From the NCBI GenBank assembly GCA_039090855.1, contig CM077025.1, positions 98,126,489-98,190,488 of the forward strand: a DNA stretch of 64,000 nt, given 5' to 3'. The notes beneath the pieces are model-generated. The model worked only from the letters and a program-made list of their open reading frames with translations. It searched no databases and was not told where the DNA came from. The translations under genes and the position numbers were made by a program. Of the stretch, positions 52,935 to 64,000 are shown piece by piece. Each line of letters opens with the position of its first letter. Positions within the stretch are counted from its first letter, which is position 1. This DNA comes from Macrothele yani. Taxonomy: Eukaryota; Arthropoda; Arachnida; Araneae; Macrothelidae.

Positions 52935-55835
52935 GTGACCTGGAGGATGCTACAAATCCCCGGAGGACCGGACTAGGCTGCCATATGATGCTGACCTTGG
53001 CTACGTATAATGGACGCTCCCTATCTTCTGATTCAAGGCTTGTTGAATTGGAAGAGGAACTACAAAGAATCAAGTGGGACATCGTCGGGCTAAGAGAGTT
53101 AAGAAGGAGAAGATCTCATTGAACTGAAAAGTGGATATCTCTTCTACTATCTTGGGACAGATACTGGTAGAACCAGTGGTGTTGGATTTATAATAAACAA
53201 GAAACTGAAGGATAAAGTTGTAGAAGTTGAAAGTTCCTCTGACAGAGCTGCAAGACTCTTTATCCAACTCTCGAGAAGATACAAGGCTCAGATTATTCAA
53301 ACTTATGCACCCACCGCAAGTCATCCAGAAGAAGAAATTGAAGAATTTTATGAGGAAATTCGTCATCTAAATAATAAAGGTATGCAGAACTTGAAGATAA
53401 TTATGGGAGCTTTCAACGCAAAAATAGGACAACGGCAACAGAATGAAACTTCAGTAGGTAATTTTGGTCACGGCAATAGAAACCAGCGTGGAAATACTCT
53501 CGTTGAGTTTGCAGAGGCAGAAGGGTGTTTCATCTTGAACTCATTTTTCAAGAAAAAGCCTCACAGGAAATGGACATGGCGACATCCAAATGGGACAACA
53601 AGTGAAATTGAATTTATTATGTGTAACAAAAAATTCGTCATAGAAGACTGCAGTGTGCTAAACAAGTTCAACGTACAGTAGCTAGAGACCATAGATTGGT
53701 GAGATGTAAGATGCACCTCAACACTAAACTCGAACGTGGCAAGCTCATAAGACAAACGAAATATATTGACATAACCAACCTTAAAAAACACCATAATGCC
53801 TTCAAGTTGGAACTGAAGAACAGATTCTCTGCGTTAGAAGGCCTGACATCGGACGAAGTGGATATTTCTGAAGTTAACAGAAAAGTAACCAAAGCTCTTA
53901 CGGAAACAGCAACAAAATTAGCTGGGTCTAAGAACAAGTTGCATGTGAACAAATTATCAGGAAAATCCAAAATGTTGATGCAAAAAAGAAGTGAGATGAG
54001 GACAACTAAAGAAGATGTGACTTCCAAAGTGGAATATTTAGAGCTATGCAAGACAGTACGAAAAACTATCACTGAAGACGTAAGGAAATTCAACTGTGAA
54101 CTAGTGAGGAAAGCAATTGAAAACAACCAAAGCCTAAAGATAGCAAAGGGACATCTCAGTAAGGGAAGAAAACAGATTATGGAACTGAGGAAAGAAGATG
54201 GTTCTGTAACAAGAAATAGAGGCGAAATTTTGACAAGAGTGAAAGATTTCTTCTCCAAATTATATGAAAGGGATGATACATGTACTCCAGACAGCATGAA
54301 AGGTAACAGTACTAAAGTTATTATAGTCCTCCCAGCAGAAGTTGCACATGCAATCAAGAACATGAAACGGGGAAAAGCTCCAGGAGAAGATGGAATTACT
54401 GTAGACATCATACAAGAAGCAAGTGGAGAAATCGAAACAGTACTCGCCCAAATTTTCACTCCATGCCTTAATGAAGGGAAGTTTCCTGAGGATTGAAACA
54501 ATGCTACAATGATCCTGCTACATAAAAAAGGTCACATTGAGGATCTCAGGAACTAGAGACCGATCAGCCTCCTATCAGTGGTTTATAAAATCTTCACAAA
54601 AGCTCTTTCACACCGTTTGAAGGTAATACTGGACATGGCTCAACCGAGAGAACAAGCTGGATTCAGGAGTGGCTACAGCACAACAGATCATATCCACGTA
54701 CTGAGAGAACTAATTGAAAGAGCGAGGGAATATGAACTTCCATTGTGCATGGCTTTTACCGATTATGAAAAAGCCTTTGATTCGGTGAAACCATCAGCAG
54801 TTACAATGGCTCTGAAATCCTGTGGTATTGAAGATGCATACATTAATATTATTAATAACATCTACGAAAATGCAAGTGCAAAGATTCGGCTGTTTGAAAA
54901 TACAACACACGTAAAAATTGGAAAATGAGTGAGACAAGGTGACACCATATCTCCGAAGCTCTTTAATGCTACATTGGAAAATGTCTTTCAATCACTGAAC
55001 TGGGAAAACAAAGGAATAAAGATTAATGGAGATTATTTAACCCACCTTCGTTTTGCTGATGACGTTGTCATTTTTGCAACTACCCCATCAGAGCTGCAGA
55101 GTATGATCCAGAAACTTGCTGACAAGAGTAAAGAAGTGGGATTAAAAATGAACTTTCAGAAGACAAAAGTGATGTTCAATGCTTTTACAAGAAATGAAGA
55201 TTTATCGATTGATGGAGAAAAGCTGGAGATAACAGACACGTACGTTTGTCTTAGACAGCAGATATCAAGTGAGGGTCACATTGATGAAAAAATTAATCGG
55301 CGTACAAAACTTGCCTGGAGAGCTTTTGGAAGAAACAGCATAATTTTCAAGAGCAATATGCCATTATGTCTTAAAAGAAAGGTGTTTGATCAATGCATCC
55401 TTCCAGTGCTTACGTATGGTGGAGAGACGTGGACCTTAACTAAAAGAGTTATACAAAGGCTGCAGACAACTCAAAGTAGCATGGAGAGGTGCATGCTTGG
55501 TGTAACCAGGAGAGATAAGAAGAGGAACTCGTGGATCCGAAAAATGACAAGAGTGGAAGACATCATGATCAGAGTTAAATCCCTGAAATGGCAATGGGCT
55601 GGACATACTGCCAGAAGGACAGACGATCGATGGACAGCCGAACTTTTAGATTGGATTCCAAGGGACAGGAAAAGACCCAGAAGAAGACCAAATGGGAGAT
55701 GGGTGGATGAAATTCGAAAGTATGCGGGAGGGACATGGAGGAGAATGGCACAAGACAGACCGTTGTGGAGGAAACTTGGGGAGACCTTTGTCCAGCAGTG
55801 GATTGATAATGGTTGACAATGATGATATGTATATA
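52935..55835 (+). mobile_element. RTE-type LINE, 5'-truncated, joined to the Tx1-type LINE
   Basis: RTE sequence begins at CTACAAATCCCCGGAGGACC, about 300 bp into the consensus seen at 17.35 kb. It ends with TGACAATGATGATATG, the ATG tail. The left junction is directly with the endonuclease end of the LINE at 50153-52925, with no recognisable spacer. Confidence 0.88.
52938..55816 (+). pseudogene. RTE endonuclease-reverse transcriptase, several stops
   Basis: Endonuclease: LATYNGRSL, LRELRRRRS (shifted from SEVRRKGED), MGAFNAKIG (the catalytic GDFN is GAFN here) and HRLV. Reverse transcriptase: AHAIKNMKRGKAPGEDG, AFTDYEKAFDSV, RQGDTISPKLFN and LRFADDVVIF. C-terminal: TYGGETW and WIDNG. Breaks: frameshift near 53110, a small insertion near 53680, TGA for Trp at 54494-54496 (FPED*N), TAG at about 54555 (N*RPISL) and TGA at 54926-54928 (GK*VRQG). 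The last 295 codons, 54929-55816, are open. Confidence 0.9.
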
Positions 55836-57326
55836 TAAAACGTGCTATTCTTAGTATCTCTTTACTTCGCTTTTCTTCCTTTTTTTGCTATTTTTCTCAA
55901 TTCTAAATGATCTACCTAACTAACTGGGGTTGCCAATGTTTAATCATGACAAAAACACACGCCACGTGCTCTCTTCCGGGCATCAAGCATTATTAATTAG
56001 GCATGCAATAAAACAGGAGAAGGAGAAGTTACTTATCTGGGTTATCCCGAACTGTGTCGATGCATGGGGCTTAATACGTCATTCTGTGCCAACTTGGACT
56101 CTTCGTCGAACATTGGAATCGCCAGTAGAACGCTCTCTTTTAAGACTCTGAAGCGACTCATGTCCTCGGTGTTTCACAGCCAACTCTTCATGCTGAGCTC
56201 TAACCGTCAACTGGCCTCTGCCCCTTGTCCATCTCACCTTCACAGACCTTTGGGGGCATATACAAATTTACCTTTTCTTTCAACTTGTTCGCGGAAGCCA
56301 GAACAAAGCCGTAGTCACTCAGCTCGCTCCCTGCCTCTGGGAAAACCGGGAGCATTCCAGTATCATGTGCAACCCGCTCGGACTCCCCAGGGACCTGACC
56401 TGGCAGAGTCGCACCCTGCCCCAAGGAGTGGGGTTCAGGCAACGCACTAAACATACTTCTGTAACAATAGGGGATGTATTTTTACAAACAAAACCAGCTA
56501 GAACGACCGCGGGAATTTACCCATGCAGTCTCACCATAAGATGTTTCCTTTGTAGCTTGGTTCAGGAATGTAACACGCGCAATTGTTGTTGTTGTTTTTC
56601 TTCTATTGTTGTTTCACCTAGATACACCATGTGCATGTTGTGCGAAAATTTATCCAAGTAATTACCCCAACGTAACTGTGAAAATTAGTTAGTTAAAAAA
56701 GAGTTAAACTTAAAAAAATATGGTATTTGCATGTGATGCAATACTTTTGCCACTACTGTACGTCTAATTTTAAGTAAGCTTTTGCTTAATTAATTTATGA
56801 CAGTGTACTTGGCCCGGCTGCACTTTTCTCTCTTAAGTGCATGGAAGTTTGCTATGACTTTTCAGCGCAAACGCCAAAATTATAGATAGCAGGAAACTCC
56901 TTTTTCTTATGAAAAAAACTTTTCAGACAAATATTGAACACAAATGAAGTTACTGATTATTATTCAGTAACTTCTTCCATTAAAAAATATTCACAATGAA
57001 ATATTACGAGAAAATGGGCCATTTCCCGAGAGGTTCACCGGGAAATGTCCCAGATTCTATGTGGGCCAATCCACCCCTGCGTACGCTATTTACTTTGTGA
57101 AACACTTTGCTTGCACTCATGGGGTTTTGTACTTCACAGTTCTGGCGGTAGATGGCGTTACTGTGTATTTCTGTTTGATGCTGCATCTCCTGTTCCAAAA
57201 ATCCTTTCGAAATATTTCATTTTCATTTTTTTACAATATCCTGTTTGTTGCAATACAGATGGAGAATATTGCTATGCTTGTTCTTTAATCTGAACTTTGG
57301 GACCTGCACCAAGAATGTGTTCTCAC
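55836..57326. other. Unassigned DNA
   Basis: Open frames up to 128 residues (56064-56450) show no similarity I recognise. I see no tandem or inverted repeat. GTTCTCAC at 57319-57326 is the left target duplication of the next element. Confidence 0.4.
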
Positions 57327-58819
57327 CAGTGGCGGACTAGATTTAAAAATATTGGTTGCCAGGAGTCAAAGGGGGCCCACCCACAACTAAAAGGTTATCA
57401 TTGAATTTTTATAAGAAATAAATAAAATTTTCAAAAAATAACATAAGTGGGGAAAAGGTACAATTAAAATTGTTTGCGAAATAAATTTATATTTCTTAAT
57501 AATTACGGTGTTCATATATCGCACATATTGCTGGCAGTAATATGTACAATATAGTGAAGTTCCAATATGATTGCATACAGTAATAATATTGGAACTTCTA
57601 TTATTTTTTCAAGCTACTAAAAAGTCATTAACATTTTCTGTGTTTTGAATATATCAATTTTGAGTTTTAGTAATCTATGGCTGACGTTAACTGATAGGAA
57701 GAATATGTTATACATATTATAAAGAATATGTTCAACTCTTGAGATATTTTTACTGTTCTCGTCCGCTTCTTACTTTTCGGATCCACTACCGAATGGTACC
57801 TCGAAGGAGCCACGATCGAAAAGAGTGTTGGTAGGACCAAACTGGGTTAGAGAAGGCCCAACAATTATTAACAAGAAAGATGACACCGAATTTTCGAGTG
57901 TAATAAGCACGTCTTTCAAATCCGTTCTGACGCAAATTAAATTTATAAAAGCTATTCAAAGTCAATGGAACCGGTATGGAAAACAGTAGTATCCGACGGA
58001 AAAAAGAGGTTTTTCAATCGAATCTTTAATCTCTCAGATATTGCTGTAAAAGGAATCGTGAGCTTACGAACTCTTAGAAACAGAGATATCGACAAAAATA
58101 AGATGTGTCTTTACGTCCCCTGGTGGGAAAACCATGCATTATTTTAGGAAGAAAGTATTCTCAAAAGGTTTATCCATATGAGCGGTATCGGTCCAAGAAT
58201 AAAAAAATTTACTCCAGTTTTCAAGAGCCCAGATTTTGCTACAAATACATCAGAAGCACAAATTAACACTTATGACCCCTGGTGGCCAAACCATTCTTTA
58301 CTAAACATTAGAAATTATGTGAAAAATATTTTCCATCAGGTCTTGTGTGCGATACAGGAAGAATTTTTCAAATCGGAGTTTTAGGAGCAGAAATAACGCA
58401 GAAAACGCAATTTACCTTTGTGCCCCCTAGCGGAAAGTCTATGATTTACTTGCAAATTTTGAATTTATAGGAAAAACGTTTCGCATCGGAAACACTATCC
58501 AACAAAGAAGGAATTTTTCAAATCGGACTAATAGTTGCAGAGATACCGTGGGTACGGGCGGACGGACGGACAAACCGATAACATAAGCACGATATGTTTT
58601 TACAAATGACGTGCTAAAAATAATATTGAGGTTATTGCTGTGAGTGAACCAGAAGACCTAACTGAAGTGATTCTGAAATTCGTCTCAGTACAACGTCTTT
58701 CACATTCGCTAGAAGATACAGCAATGATCTGCACATATTTTCTTATGTTTAAGGAGGCCCACTTCATCAGGGACCCACATGCCATCAGGCATGCTGACAC
58801 CCTGGCCAGTCCGCTACTG
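57327..58819. mobile_element. Non-autonomous hAT-like element with 8-bp target duplications
   Basis: The ends are CAGTGGCGGACT at the left and, reverse complemented, CAGTAGCGGACT at the right. GTTCTCAC flanks both sides exactly (57319-57326 and 58820-58827). An 8-bp duplication with CAGNG-type short inverted ends is diagnostic of hAT transposons. No transposase is encoded. The interior holds AT-rich sequence and, at about 57960-58620, an inverted copy of the CTCF-motif repeat family of 34.6-35.5 kb. Confidence 0.85.
57960..58620 (-). repeat. CTCF-motif tandem repeat family, copy inside the hAT-like element
   Basis: Read on the minus strand, it begins TAGCACGTCATTTGTAAAAA and GGTTTGTCCGTCCGTCCG, as at 34580, and then runs through the same repeat words (GATTTGAAAAATTCTTCC; GATGGAAAATATTTTTCACA). 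GC-rich motifs (plus-strand spelling): TGCCCCCTAGCGG (58421), GACCCCTGGTGG (58274) and CGTCCCCTGGTGG (58114), spaced about 147 and 160 bp. Confidence 0.85.
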
Positions 58820-59118
58820 GTTCTCACTGGTTTGAAATGGTTGTGATTCAGTCCCAATTTCCAACCGATCTGGAGAATACTGCATTCCTTTAGTTTCTTG
58901 TGATTCCAACTAAACAGAAAAATTCTCTATAGGTTTTACAATTTGGACTCTTAATGTTCGTGTAGCTGAACATAAATATGCCCTTAGGACTAGCATTGTA
59001 TCCACTGCCCTAACAAGGGCTGTGAAACAGGGTGAATACTTACCTGATTGGGACAATTCTAGGATCCTGGCGACTTTTAGCAACAGACGCACTTTGTCCT
59101 TTTCTGAAAGCTTGTATA

Positions 59119-60513
59119 CACTGGCGGAACGTGAAAAAAGAACACCAAGAAGGGGGCGTCTGATACCAACGAAATTTATACAGCATTATAACGGAATACA
59201 GAGGATAACGGGATCAAAACATTATGACAAAATACAGCTGTATTTGCTGGTAAACTGAAAAATAATATTTCCATGTAACATGGTTAGTACGAGGTTGAAC
59301 CGCCATGAACTGCGTCACACTGTACAATTCTGGCATGGAGTCTCTCGTACAGATGTTGGATGTAAGTTTCGGGTATTGAGTTCCAAGCATCCTCAACCTG
59401 GACGCGTAAATCGGGGATGATCGTGGCTGGCCGTGGAGACCGGATAAGTCGTTGTCCCATAAAATTCCACACGTGCTCAATGGGGGACAAATCCAGTAAA
59501 CGTGCTGGCCATGGAAGTTGTCTCACACCCTGAAGTGCATCTTACTGGAAAACACCACGATAGACGGACCTTACAAATTGCATAACAACGGGCTGAATGA
59601 TGTTGTTGATGTAGGAGGGGCTGTTTAACGTACCCGGTACAAACACTTGTTGTGTACGGGAGTGATAGCTGATCGCTCCCCACACCAGGAGACCAGGTGT
59701 AGGCCCTGTGTGTCGCTGGCGGATGCAATAAGGGTGGAGACATTCCCCTGTGAGTCTGCGAACACGCATACAGCCATCGGAGGCTCCCAAGCAGAATCTG
59801 CTTTCATCGCTGAACACGACAGATCGCCATTGCGTTCTCCAGTGCAGACGTTGGTGACACCACTGCAGCCGTTCCTGACGGTGGGCTGGAGTCAGAGGTA
59901 CACATGCCAGAAGCACACGTGCACGTAGTCCTGCATCCAATAGACGGTTGCGGATTGTTCGCACAGTCACCTCAGGTGCAACGGCAGCTCGGATTTACGT
60001 CGCAGTGGATGTTCTGCTTGACAACGCCGCTCTTCTTATGCGTCGATCAGTCCGCACATCAGTCCGTCTGTGACTTCCGGTTCCACGTCTTCTCGTGTGG
60101 GAATGTTCCTCGAACCATCTACGCCACCATCGTACCACCACCGATACTTCCCGTCCAATTCGCTCCGCAATACGACGATATGACCACCCGACCTCGCGGA
60201 GTCCGACTAAACGACCTCGCTCAAAGTCCGATAACTGCTGAAATCCTACACGTCTTCCATGTCCAGGCATTGCAGCTTCTTCAGGATCTTCGCACGTGTC
60301 CGTACGCCGACGACTGATTACCTTCACTTCGCCGTACTCCTTAAATACCACCGACGATAATTTGCATATTATGCCGTGCTGTGGCGTAAGTACTCACCGG
60401 TTGGTCCCGAAATTAGCATCACACCTACGTAAACTCGACCCCATTAACATATGTAAATTTCATGATCGTCCGCCAATTCCTTCTTGGTGTTATTTTTTCA
60501 CTTTCCGGCAGTG
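59119..60513 (-). mobile_element. Tc1-like element C2, both ends present
   Basis: The left end is CACTGGCGGAACGTGAAAAA; the right end, reverse complemented, is CACTGCCGGAAAGTGAAAAA. Both continue with AACACCAAGAAGG. TA flanks at 59117-59118 and 60514-60515. Length is 1395 bp. It is a sister copy of C1 at 48546-50152. Confidence 0.93.
59284..60270 (-). pseudogene. Tc1-like transposase of element C2, second catalytic Asp deleted
   Basis: It starts MPGHGRRVGFQQLSDFERGR (60270). First HTH: WSYRRIAERIGREVSVVVRWW; second: VTVRTIRNRLLDAGLRAR; then ACVPLTPAHRQERLQWC and VVFSDESRFCLGASDG (first catalytic Asp). Frame breaks: near 60000 (SSRTSTAT*), and at 59542, where GVFQ is followed by a stop and about 36 bp including the DNARPHTARAM segment are missing. 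The second catalytic Asp is therefore gone. The C-terminal block 59284-59526 keeps SPIEHVWNFM and the AVHGGSTSY end. The deletion lies between GTGCA-like words and may be a replication slip. Confidence 0.9.
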
Positions 60514-60515
60514 TA

Positions 60516-62465
60516 TTATCATATTTGGGAATTCGTGCTGCAACCTTGATCTACCTTGTTTCATTCCCCGCCGGTGGAAGATTTTCATCGAGTCTGTGTA
60601 CTCCACTGCGGAAGTTCACTCACCATTCGTCACTATTTTAACTTTTTACCCTATGACTTTCATTGACTAAAGTTGGCAACGATGACTCTTAATAACTGTT
60701 GCATCATGGGTCTACCTCTTTTGTATTTATTGCTTGCCAACTCGAAGAACTGTGGCACTAAGCCTAATGATGGGACCGCGGCGGCCTTGAAAGATCTTGC
60801 TTTTGGTCTTTTAACATACTGGTGTTTTAATTGTTAATAAATTCTTTAACTGAACTGTAATTTGGACCTATTGAGTTTTAACACATCGTACTGAGACAGC
60901 CTTATTCTCTTTACTTATATTATTTAGTACGAAAAACGGTTACTGTTCATTATCTTTTTAAAACAGTGAACAGTTTACCTGCAAGGGGCGGAAATCGCAA
61001 AACCTTTTTCTCGCTATATATTTGCTTCCAAGAGACGTATTTGAAAAATTATTTTTCCTTAATATAGCTTTTGCTGTGAATAACACCTTTCCCATATTTT
61101 CTACTTTTCCATTATTCAAAATTCTTCCGCTAGGGGGTGTAAATTTCAGCTAAGAGAAATTTTTTGAGCACAGTTTGTTAATTTTTGTAACAGACTTTTC
61201 AACAGCTAGGGGGAGGGGAGTAACTGTTTCTTTTTTCTAGATATTTTATCGATTGCAGAAATGCGGTTTATTTTTTTGTATTGTTTGTAAATAGGTTCCA
61301 TTGGCTATGAATAACCGAAATATTTTATTCGCGTTGGAAACGATTCAAAAGACTGCTCATTTCAACCGAAAATTCGGTGTTATCTTTCTTATTAAAGTTT
61401 GGATTCAGCCGTGAACAGATATTCGTGGGTGTAAACCAAAAGTAATTAAAAAACAGGAGCATAAAAGGCGCTTCTTGGAAATCCATTTTCAAAGAGGCCT
61501 CCTGCCTTAAGGTTTTCAAAACATTTTTATTGTTTTTGATTGAGGCAACGAGGGATTAGAAAATAAAAATCATTTATCCACTGGAAAAGAAATTAATGTT
61601 GTGAACGCAATTTAAGAGCGCAATTCTTTCGAAAGGCGTGCTGTTGGAAAACGAATGTAGTCTTTAGAATAAGCGGAAAAACGAAGCCAGCACATGCACA
61701 TAGTGATGTGCATCCGAGCGGTTTTAGGTTACCCAGCAAATTTTGCTCTCAACTTGTCTGTCGTCTGAAGGGAATCTGCTGTGCAGAGAAAGAGCTAAAG
61801 CGGCCACAGCTTTTAAAATCGGCAGATAATGGTCGAGTTGTTGATCTTTTGTTCGGGAATTAAGCCTCCTTTTAAATGAAGCACCGTGGACTATTAAGTG
61901 TAAGGAGCTTAGAGGGGCTCTGGACAGTGATTTCCCCTGTGGATTGGGCTTACTGAGCAGACAAAAGAGGGGGCTACAATTAAGTCGTTAAAAGCATGAG
62001 TGTTGGGAGAGAAAGAGTGTCTGCTTTCATTGCCGCTTTGAATCCGGTTGAGCAGAGAAACTCTGCCCCCTAAAGCTAATAGCTTCTGACAGAACCGACG
62101 ACTAGTCGTTTCTTTCGTAACAAGATGGAGGATTAAGACAAGTTAACGAACCTGTTCAGTTGGTTACCATTTCTAGCTCGCTCTCCTTTAATATCTCGTC
62201 TGCTAATGTATCTAGCTGCATGGAACATCTCTGCAGCAAAAAAGACAAATCCAATGTGCATGAATTACAAATGGGTTTCCAAAGCGAAATAAGAAAAAAT
62301 GAACAACTTCAAGGGTAGTGGTTCGTCTCTCCACTCAGTTACCGACTAGAAAATCCCAAGTCAACGGAGATATCGCGTCCACATACAGTCTGTATCAATG
62401 GCGTAGACAGAAATTTCTTAAAGGAGGCGGGGGCCCATGGATTTGGTTCATAGGTGAAAGCCTCG
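60516..62465. other. Unassigned DNA with isolated CTCF-like words
   Basis: CCGCTAGGGGGTG at 61127 and CAGCTAGGGGGAGG near 61203 sit in sequence that resembles the motif repeat family (TTTGAAAAATTATTTTTCCT; TAATTTTTGTAACAGAC), so this may be a diverged third copy. No gene recognised in the remainder. Confidence 0.5.
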
Positions 62466-62471
62466 TATATA

Positions 62472-63405
62472 CAGGCTGATTCAGAACTCATGGTACACAC
62501 TTTAAAGGTGTGGTAGTACACACTGCAACAAACATTTTCTGTATAGGAATGTATGGACCCAAATGACGCTTTGAGGCACAAACACAAGAAATAGGCATGA
62601 AAGGAAACATAAATTGTTTACTTACAGCATCGTTGACAAATGCTTCTTTACAGCAATGTTTACAATAATTGCTCAAAATTGCGTCCACCAATAGTAATAC
62701 ATGAGTGGCAGCGTCGACGGAGTGATTGGCGTACAGTTTCAAAGATGCCAGGTATTTCTCGCACACGTGCAGCCGCAACGGATATTCGAGCAACGAGGTC
62801 CTCAACAGAGTCAACTGGAGTCTCGTAAACGAGGGCCTTCAGATGTCCCCATAAGAAGTAATCGAGGATCGATAAGTCGGGTGATCGGGGTGGCCAACGG
62901 ACTGGTCCACCGTGGCCAATCCATCGCGCCCCAAAAGTGGCATCCAGGTAATAGCGCACATTAATGCTGAAATGGGCTGGCGCCCCAACATGCTGAAACC
63001 ACAGTCCTTGTCGGACAGCTAATGGTACATCTTGAAGCAATTCTGGTAAAACCTCTTCCAGAAAAATACGATAACATCTGCCATCGAGTCGCGTTGGTAG
63101 TAGATATGGGCCAAGCAGGAAGTCGTTCACAATACCCTCCCACACATTCACAGAGAATCGTTCTTGGTACGTATGCGGACGTGTAGCGTGTGGGTTAGAG
63201 TTTGCCCACACATGACAACTGTGCACATTGAAAACACATTCGTGTGTAAAAATCGCCTCATCTGTGAATAGCACATGAGCTGGGAATTTCATGTGTTTGT
63301 GCCTCAACGCGTCACTTGAGCCCATAAATTCCTATACAAGAAATGTTTGTTGCAGTGTGCTCTACCACTCCTTAAAGTTTGTCCCATGAGTTCTGAATCA
63401 CCCTG
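62472..63405 (-). mobile_element. DD41D-type IS630/Tc1/mariner element with ~120-bp inverted repeats, internally deleted
   Basis: The left end is CAGGCTGATTCAGAACTCAT; the right end, reverse complemented, is CAGGGTGATTCAGAACTCAT. Similarity between the arms continues for about 120 bp (GCAACAAACATTT...GTATAGGAAT...TTGAGGCACAAACACA). TA lies on each side within TATATA (62470-62471 and 63406-63407). Length is 934 bp. The right arm runs directly into the DDE domain, so the part coding for the DNA-binding domains has been lost. Confidence 0.9.
62660..63325 (-). pseudogene. DD41D-type transposase, DDE domain only, catalytic Asp replaced by Val
   Basis: The 221-residue open frame starts inside the right inverted repeat (MGSSDALRHKHMKFPAH) and then gives the whole catalytic domain: VLFTDEAIFT (first Asp, residue 22), SVNVWEGIVNDFLLGPYLLP, LWFQHVGAPAHFS, RWPPRSPDLSILDYFLWGHL and, at the end, GGRNFEQLL. 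Relatives have QHDGAPAH; here residue 113 is Val, so the second catalytic Asp is missing. Asp155 follows after 41 residues, which gives the DD41D-type spacing. The ~170 N-terminal residues with helix-turn-helix domains are absent. The frame is open but the enzyme cannot be active. Confidence 0.9.
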
Positions 63406-63451
63406 TATATACAATGGGGATACAAATTTGACCTGGACTTTTTTTAATCAC

Positions 63452-64000
63452 TTACTTTTCGAAGTCATCTCCGTCGTTGTCCATACATATTTTCCAGCGT
63501 TATGGAAGCTTCCGGATCCCAGTTTCATAGAATTCTTTACTCTGTTGTTTAAACTATCTCAGGACGACACTTTTCACCTCTTCATTTGATCTGAACTTCT
63601 GCCCTCCCAATAATTATTTTAATGGGCCGAACTGGTGGTAGTCACATGGTGACATATCCGGGCTGTACGGATGGTGTGGTACAACGTCCCATCCCAATTC
63701 CTCTAATGTTTCCATAGTCACTTTAGCGGTGTGGGGTCTGGTGTTGTCTTGGAGAAGGCATACTCCACTGTTGAGGAGTCCTGGTGTCTTTTTTCACAGA
63801 GCTGCCTTAAGGGAGTTCTTGAGAAGATCGCTGTTATTGGGGGCATTTATTGTTTGACGATCTTCAAAGCAATCCGTAAGAATAATACCGTTAATGTCCC
63901 AAAACACCGTAGCCATTACCTTCGTGGTTGATGCCCTGATCTTCAATTTTTCTGGGTTAGGGCGAATCACTGTGTCTCCGCTCTATCCTCGCACGCTTGC
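63452..64000 (-). pseudogene. mariner-like transposase (DD34D), C-terminal part, runs off the window
   Basis: On the minus strand: MATVFWDINGIILTDC, then QDNTRPHTAKVT (second catalytic Asp), HHPYSPDMSPCDYHQF (third Asp, mariner type), ending DGDDFEK and TAA at 63452. In-frame stops occur after LKAAL (TGA), after FGPLK (TAA), after SVVLR (TAG) and after IRKLP (TAA). The protein is unrelated in detail to the mariner at 1-488. Its 5' part lies beyond the right edge. Confidence 0.88.

Noticed and set aside
56064..56454. Overlapping 128- and 84-residue frames
   Set aside because: No recognised similarity, overlapping on opposite strands, no splice or promoter evidence that I can see.
1..64000. 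A host protein-coding gene or a defence/biosynthetic gene cluster
   Set aside because: Every frame with recognisable similarity belongs to a transposable element; the remaining frames are short and unlike any family I know. Spliced host exons cannot be excluded from sequence alone.

Overview
This window reads as repeat-dense eukaryotic, non-coding chromosomal DNA. No convincing host gene, rRNA or true tRNA gene was found, and nearly all recognisable protein similarity is to transposable elements. The mix points to an arthropod: IS630/Tc1/mariner transposases, RTE-type LINEs ending in ATG repeats, L1/Tx1-type LINEs, a Penelope-like element, a Helitron end, a hAT-like element and a tRNA-derived SINE. 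The Tc1 transposase style recalls chelicerates such as spiders. That placement is my impression of family style, not something proved here.

Layout. 1-2.7 kb: a broken mariner, then one Tc1 transposase sitting inside another Tc1 element. 3.0-3.2 kb: a SINE. 3.2-7 kb: low-copy DNA with simple repeats. 7.0-9.05 kb: a Penelope-like element with ~0.6 kb inverted terminal repeats. 10.7-13.9 kb: two oppositely oriented arrays of a CCCTAA-containing minisatellite, flanking a Helitron 3' end and an RTE fragment. 15.9-16.7 kb: a 34-bp minisatellite. 17.3-20.5 kb: an almost intact RTE LINE. 21.3-22.4 kb: an RTE insertion with a fold-back 5' end and a 15-bp target duplication. 22.7-24.2 kb: a 31/62-bp minisatellite. 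25.5-27.3 kb: a SINE array with a ~292-bp higher-order repeat. 29.1-34.6 kb: a nest in which one old Tc1 contains a SINE, an inverted-repeat element (itself hit by a Tc1) and a second, apparently intact Tc1. 34.6-35.5 kb: tandem repeats carrying CTCF-core-like motifs. 35.5-39.5 kb: an L1/Tx1-type LINE. 40.1-48.1 kb: three RTE copies in a row on the minus strand, one with a perfect hairpin insertion. 48.1-55.8 kb: a transposon end, a Tc1 with an internal 56-bp expansion, a second Tx1-type LINE and a further RTE. 57.3-58.8 kb: a hAT-like element with 8-bp target duplications that carries the CTCF-like repeat. 59.1-60.5 kb: another Tc1. 62.5-63.4 kb: a DD41D-type element with long inverted repeats. 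63.45 kb to the edge: a mariner relic.

Function. Almost everything is dead by stop codons, frameshifts or lost catalytic residues. The exception is the Tc1 at 32706-34257, which keeps an uninterrupted 347-residue DD34E transposase and both inverted repeats. The RTE at 17.3-20.5 kb has only two nonsense codons. RTE proteins of this kind are the likely source of the machinery behind the SINE copies and the fold-back insertions. The most unusual pattern is that two independent insertions, each bounded by a 14-15 bp target duplication, end in an inverted copy of their own sequence. All family calls were made by eye from motifs and need database confirmation.
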